A DNA stretch of 33,982 nucleotides from NCBI GenBank assembly GCA_902774175.1, contig CACYHG010000030.1, forward strand, positions 1 through 33,982, written 5' to 3'. Shown here one piece after another: positions 31,626-33,982 of the stretch; the first letter of the stretch is position 1; the number at the start of each line of letters is the position of its first letter. The notes below the pieces were generated by a model. That model had not been told where the DNA came from. It worked only from the letters and a program-made list of their open reading frames with translations, and did no database searches. This stretch comes from an uncultured Bacteroidota bacterium. GTDB lineage: Bacteria > Bacteroidota > Bacteroidia > Bacteroidales > WCHB1-69. The position numbers and the translations under genes were made by a program.

Positions 31626-32028
31626 CTGAACGTGTGTATTCGAAATGTTTTGTGGAGAGCAATCTGCCTTTGGGGTCGTATGTGTACTGCACCTTTTTGC
31701 GGCCATATTCGTTATAGACAAATGTCTTGTAATGCACAAGCTGGTTCCTTTCGTTATAGACCAGCTCCTTGGAGCATTTGCCGTTTTCGCCGTACTCAAA
31801 CCGTTTGCGCCATTTCTGTCCGGACATGCCATACTCGATCTCCTCAACCTTTTTCCCATCCGGATTATAGGTTACGACATGGTCCAGCACCTTCCTGTTG
31901 GTTTTCACATCTGTATTCCATTCCTTGACAACCAGATTCTTCTTGTTGATTTTCTGATCAGGCTGCTGGGCGTAAGCAACCGCCGTCAATAAAAGAACAG
32001 AAAGGACAGTACCAACTATTTTTTTCAT
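31615..32028 (-). CDS. Small secreted protein with YD-repeat-like beta strands
   Basis: A 137-residue protein with a signal peptide (V-G-T-V-L-S-V-L-L-L-T-A-V-A-Y-A-Q) and a mature part of short repeats: Y-N-P-D-G-K-K-V-E-E-I-E-Y, Y-G-E-N-G-K-C-S-K-E-L-V-Y, Y-N-E-Y-G-R-K-K-V-Q-Y, Y-D-P-K-G-R-L-L-S. These are spaced by about 20 residues and resemble the repeat strands of toxin-antitoxin-like MORN or YD proteins. It is probably periplasmic. Function unknown. It is 8 nt after the acyltransferase gene and overlaps the start of the VTC gene. Confidence 0.8.
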   Translation of the reverse strand: MKKIVGTVLSVLLLTAVAYAQQPDQKINKKNLVVKEWNTDVKTNRKVLDHVVTYNPDGKKVEEIEYGMSGQKWRKRFEYGENGKCSKELVYNERNQLVHYKTFVYNEYGRKKVQYTYDPKGRLLSTKHFEYTRSDAK

Positions 32029-32036
32029 AATAACCT

Positions 32037-33158
32037 CTATTTGATAGTTTTGCGCTTTTCACCAAGCACACACCAGCGCACAAACGGAATCCGCCGCAGA
32101 ATCTCATACAGCAGTGGCGAAAGCGTGAAGACTGCCACCGTCAGAATCAGATATATGGCCACCGGCGGCAGAGCGGTGTGATATTTCATCATGTATCCGA
32201 GGCTGGCAATCACCAGATAATGCACAATATATAGTCCGAAGCTGCTGCGGGTCATATAGGCGGAAAAACGGTCCGTACAGTCAAACATAGCCTTGAACCA
32301 GCCCATCATCGCAAGGCACATCATCCAGCCGTAGAGACAGTTGAGCGGACTGCTAAGATATTGCGGAGTGGTGTTGTCCTGCCCGAATGTGGTGGCGACC
32401 AGCAGAGCGCCCGAAGCCACGGCGGCGCACATGAGCGGGATCCATGCCTTGCCCAGTTTGTCCTGCGCCTCATCACGGGCGAATATGAAGTAGCCCATCA
32501 GAAACGGGATGAAATAGAACAGCGGCTTGTACAGATTGTAGAGCCCGTCGGCGCTTTCAGGACGCGGATTCATGACAAGGGTCCGCTCCCCCAGCCAGAA
32601 CAGAATGCCCAACAACAATATCCAGACCATGCCCGCCTTTTCTCCGGCGATTTTGCCGCACCATTCGTGGAAACGCCCGTTGCCGTCAAGTTTCCTCACC
32701 AACAGCAGAAGCAGCGAAAAGAGCCACAAATCCTGGATGAACCAGAGCGGCCCTGTGCCGCTGACCGCCCACATGAAATACTTGGCCACGCCAGGCATGC
32801 CGTCGAAAGTTCCGGCCTTAGCCGCCACAAGCGTATTGAAATAGCCGACCATCCATTGGAAAACAAACAGGCCGATGGTGGCAGGGACAAGCAGTTTCCG
32901 CGTGCGGCTCCTGAACCACTCTCCTGCCGGATGACTCTCCAAGGCATAGCGCGCACTCACGCCCGCAAGCAGAAAAAGCAGCGGCATGAACCACGGGTAA
33001 AGGATATACATGACCACATCCTGATACTGCGGCTCATCCCCGAAACCACCGACACCACCGAAGACACCCTTGTTGTTAAAGAAGTAAATCACATGGTAGA
33101 ACAGCACTAAAAGCACTGTCACCCAACGCAGATTGTCAATCCAATGTTTCCTCTCCAT
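32037..33158 (-). CDS. Membrane acyltransferase family protein (OafA/OpgC-like)
   Basis: A 373-residue integral membrane protein with about ten hydrophobic segments. It begins R-K-H-W-I-D-N-L-R-W-V-T-V-L-L-V-L-F-Y-H-V, which matches the start of acyltransferase-3 proteins, where the conserved Arg and His of the first helix bind the acyl donor. Other typical stretches are W-F-M-P-L-L-F-L-L-A-G and G-P-L-W-F-I-Q-D-L-W-L-F. Such enzymes O-acylate sugars on surface glycans or osmoregulated glucans at the inner membrane. The substrate cannot be read here. The basic end (G-E-K-R-K-T-I-K) lies in the cytoplasm. It follows the 33210 gene by 51 nt, with a weak AT-rich gap. Confidence 0.85.
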   Translation of the reverse strand: MERKHWIDNLRWVTVLLVLFYHVIYFFNNKGVFGGVGGFGDEPQYQDVVMYILYPWFMPLLFLLAGVSARYALESHPAGEWFRSRTRKLLVPATIGLFVFQWMVGYFNTLVAAKAGTFDGMPGVAKYFMWAVSGTGPLWFIQDLWLFSLLLLLVRKLDGNGRFHEWCGKIAGEKAGMVWILLLGILFWLGERTLVMNPRPESADGLYNLYKPLFYFIPFLMGYFIFARDEAQDKLGKAWIPLMCAAVASGALLVATTFGQDNTTPQYLSSPLNCLYGWMMCLAMMGWFKAMFDCTDRFSAYMTRSSFGLYIVHYLVIASLGYMMKYHTALPPVAIYLILTVAVFTLSPLLYEILRRIPFVRWCVLGEKRKTIK

Positions 33159-33209
33159 TGCCCTTTTCTTTTCATAAAACGTGGCGGCTATTCCCTGAGA
33201 ACAGAGACG

Positions 33210-33788
33210 CTATTCGGCGCCCTGAGCATTTTTCGCGCATTCATCAAGGCTGATGCTGATGCCGCCGTAAATGGCATGACGGGTGTATACGGCATAGATG
33301 CTGGCCTGACGGATGGGCTGTATTATGAGGCCGCAACCGTAGTTAAGGTAATGTTTCCGCGATGTGACATTGAAATCATGATACAAGGTGGCGCTATGGT
33401 CACCGTCCACCTCAATGTTAACTGTGGTGGCATCAGTGAGCCCCGCGCTTGTATGGCAGTGGCCGACAAGAGGCATCAGACGCAGCCACGGCAGCACCGG
33501 AATCTGGTATCCGATATTGATGTCAAGGACCGATGTGTCGTTGTACATTACAGGAACCACGTGCTTGTCGTACTTGTGCTCAGGCGCACCATACAGAAAG
33601 TCGATATAGACCCCATAGACACTGAGGCCGCCTCCGAATGCGAAACTGTGGTAGTCGCAGCCGATACCCGCCATTCCGAAACTGACTCCCAGATCCGCAC
33701 GGCCTTTGTTGTTAGAAATGTCAAACCATTGGGCGTTAGCGTTCACCATAAAAGCCATAATGGCTGCAAAAAAGACAATTCTCTTCAT
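33210..33788 (-). CDS. Secreted beta-barrel-like protein of unknown function
   Basis: A 192-residue protein with a signal peptide (I-V-F-F-A-A-I-M-A-F-M-V-N-A-N-A-Q) and alternating polar/hydrophobic strands rich in Gly and aromatic residues (L-G-V-S-F-G-M-A-G-I-G, A-F-G-G-G-L-S-V-Y-G-V-Y, L-D-I-N-I-G-Y-Q-I-P-V-L, L-N-Y-G-C-G-L-I-I). This suits a small outer-membrane barrel. The end (Y-G-G-I-S-I-S-L-D-E) is not the canonical terminal F. No named family recognised. A promoter box lies 24 nt upstream, so this is likely the first gene of the minus-strand string to 25956. Confidence 0.78.
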   Translation of the reverse strand: MKRIVFFAAIMAFMVNANAQWFDISNNKGRADLGVSFGMAGIGCDYHSFAFGGGLSVYGVYIDFLYGAPEHKYDKHVVPVMYNDTSVLDINIGYQIPVLPWLRLMPLVGHCHTSAGLTDATTVNIEVDGDHSATLYHDFNVTSRKHYLNYGCGLIIQPIRQASIYAVYTRHAIYGGISISLDECAKNAQGAE

Positions 33789-33811
33789 AAGACAACATTT
33801 TAATTAGAGTG

Positions 33812-33819
33812 CAAAAGTA
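33812..33819 (-). promoter_or_regulatory. -7 box for the 33788-25956 gene string
   Basis: TACTTTTG followed by C on the minus strand, 24 nt before the ATG. No clear -33 box. The region right of it holds the palindrome and repeats listed separately. Confidence 0.45.
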
Positions 33820-33846
33820 GTAAAAATCCCGACATGAGAGGCATTT

Positions 33847-33874
33847 CACGTGCAATAATTTTGTATTGCACGTG
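33847..33874. repeat. Perfect 10-bp palindrome (CACGTGCAAT)
   Basis: CACGTGCAAT at 33847-33856 and its exact inverse at 33865-33874 surround 8 nt. It has no T-run, so an operator or a hairpin at an element end is as likely as a terminator. It lies upstream of the promoter box at 33812. Confidence 0.5.
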
Positions 33875-33889
33875 TCGGAAATATTGGTG

Positions 33890-33957
33890 TAATGGACAAA
33901 AATTAGGCTGTTTTTGAGGACTTGCTCTCTAATGGACAAAAAATAGGCTGTTTTTTT
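33890..33957. repeat. Direct repeat with 40-bp period
   Basis: TAATGGACAAAAA followed by T/A-TAGGCTGTTTTT occurs at 33890-33915 and 33930-33955 with a single mismatch region and 14 nt between. Only two copies are visible; more may lie beyond the right edge. Confidence 0.5.
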
Positions 33958-33982
33958 CCTTAAGGGTTCTGAGGGAAGAAAA

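Noticed and set aside
33890..33957. Possible start of a CRISPR array
   Set aside because: There are only two imperfect units with a 14-nt spacing and no cas gene; typical arrays have 30-nt or longer spacers.

Overview
The window looks like a chromosomal segment from a member of the Bacteroidales, probably close to Prevotellaceae. The evidence is the recurring promoter box of the TAnnTTTG type 20-80 nt before genes, the A-rich starts with few strong Shine-Dalgarno sites, the Bacteroidetes-type proteins (carboxypeptidase-regulatory-like domain plus TonB plug plus barrel, UpxY-type NusG paralog, bifunctional FtcD, DUF4956/VTC pair) and the G+C-rich core genes. No rRNA, tRNA or CRISPR array was seen.

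Positions 1-4500 are a mobile, AT-richer patch. Two IS1595-type transposase genes lie in divergent orientation. Each is followed by the same 37-nt 3' segment (32 of 37 positions identical) and then by a small gene whose protein begins with a shared N-terminal peptide of the type M-D/E-K-I-x-x-F-x-E-F/Y. A phosphoribosyltransferase-like gene carries the same N-terminal peptide, and a partial gene at the left edge carries a looser version. An overlooked 57-residue ORF with its own promoter lies between the two transposases.

Positions 4537-15295, all on the minus strand, hold the most unusual content. Eight genes separated by 2-24 nt (15200 down to 7998) follow a promoter at about 15290. Six carry a DUF2589-type domain, one looks like a distant relative, and one is a small zinc-ribbon protein. 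The last gene fuses the DUF2589 domain to a glycosyltransferase-like (DUF6734-like) C-terminal half. Next come a secreted protein, an AAA-type ATPase with a promoter and a perfect 12-bp palindrome in front of it, and a second secreted protein that is a recent duplicate of the first. None of these has a known function here. Together they are the best candidate in the window for an undescribed system, probably an intracellular multi-subunit assembly with surface or periplasmic partners.

Positions 15459-25962 are mostly housekeeping and envelope genes: an M28 glutaminyl-cyclase-like lipoprotein, a TonB-type outer-membrane barrel, a TolC-family protein, murB with a UpxY/NusG paralog, and then ftcD, an outer-membrane protein and kdtA (waaA). 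kdtA is out of frame near its 5' end.

Positions 25956-33788 form a tightly packed minus-strand gene string: a secreted protein, a membrane acyltransferase, a small secreted protein, a VTC-type polyphosphate-polymerase-like protein, DUF4956, an M3 peptidase lipoprotein and an LTA-synthase-family sulfatase-fold protein. The right edge (33789-33982) has a promoter, a perfect 10-bp palindrome and a 40-bp-period direct repeat.
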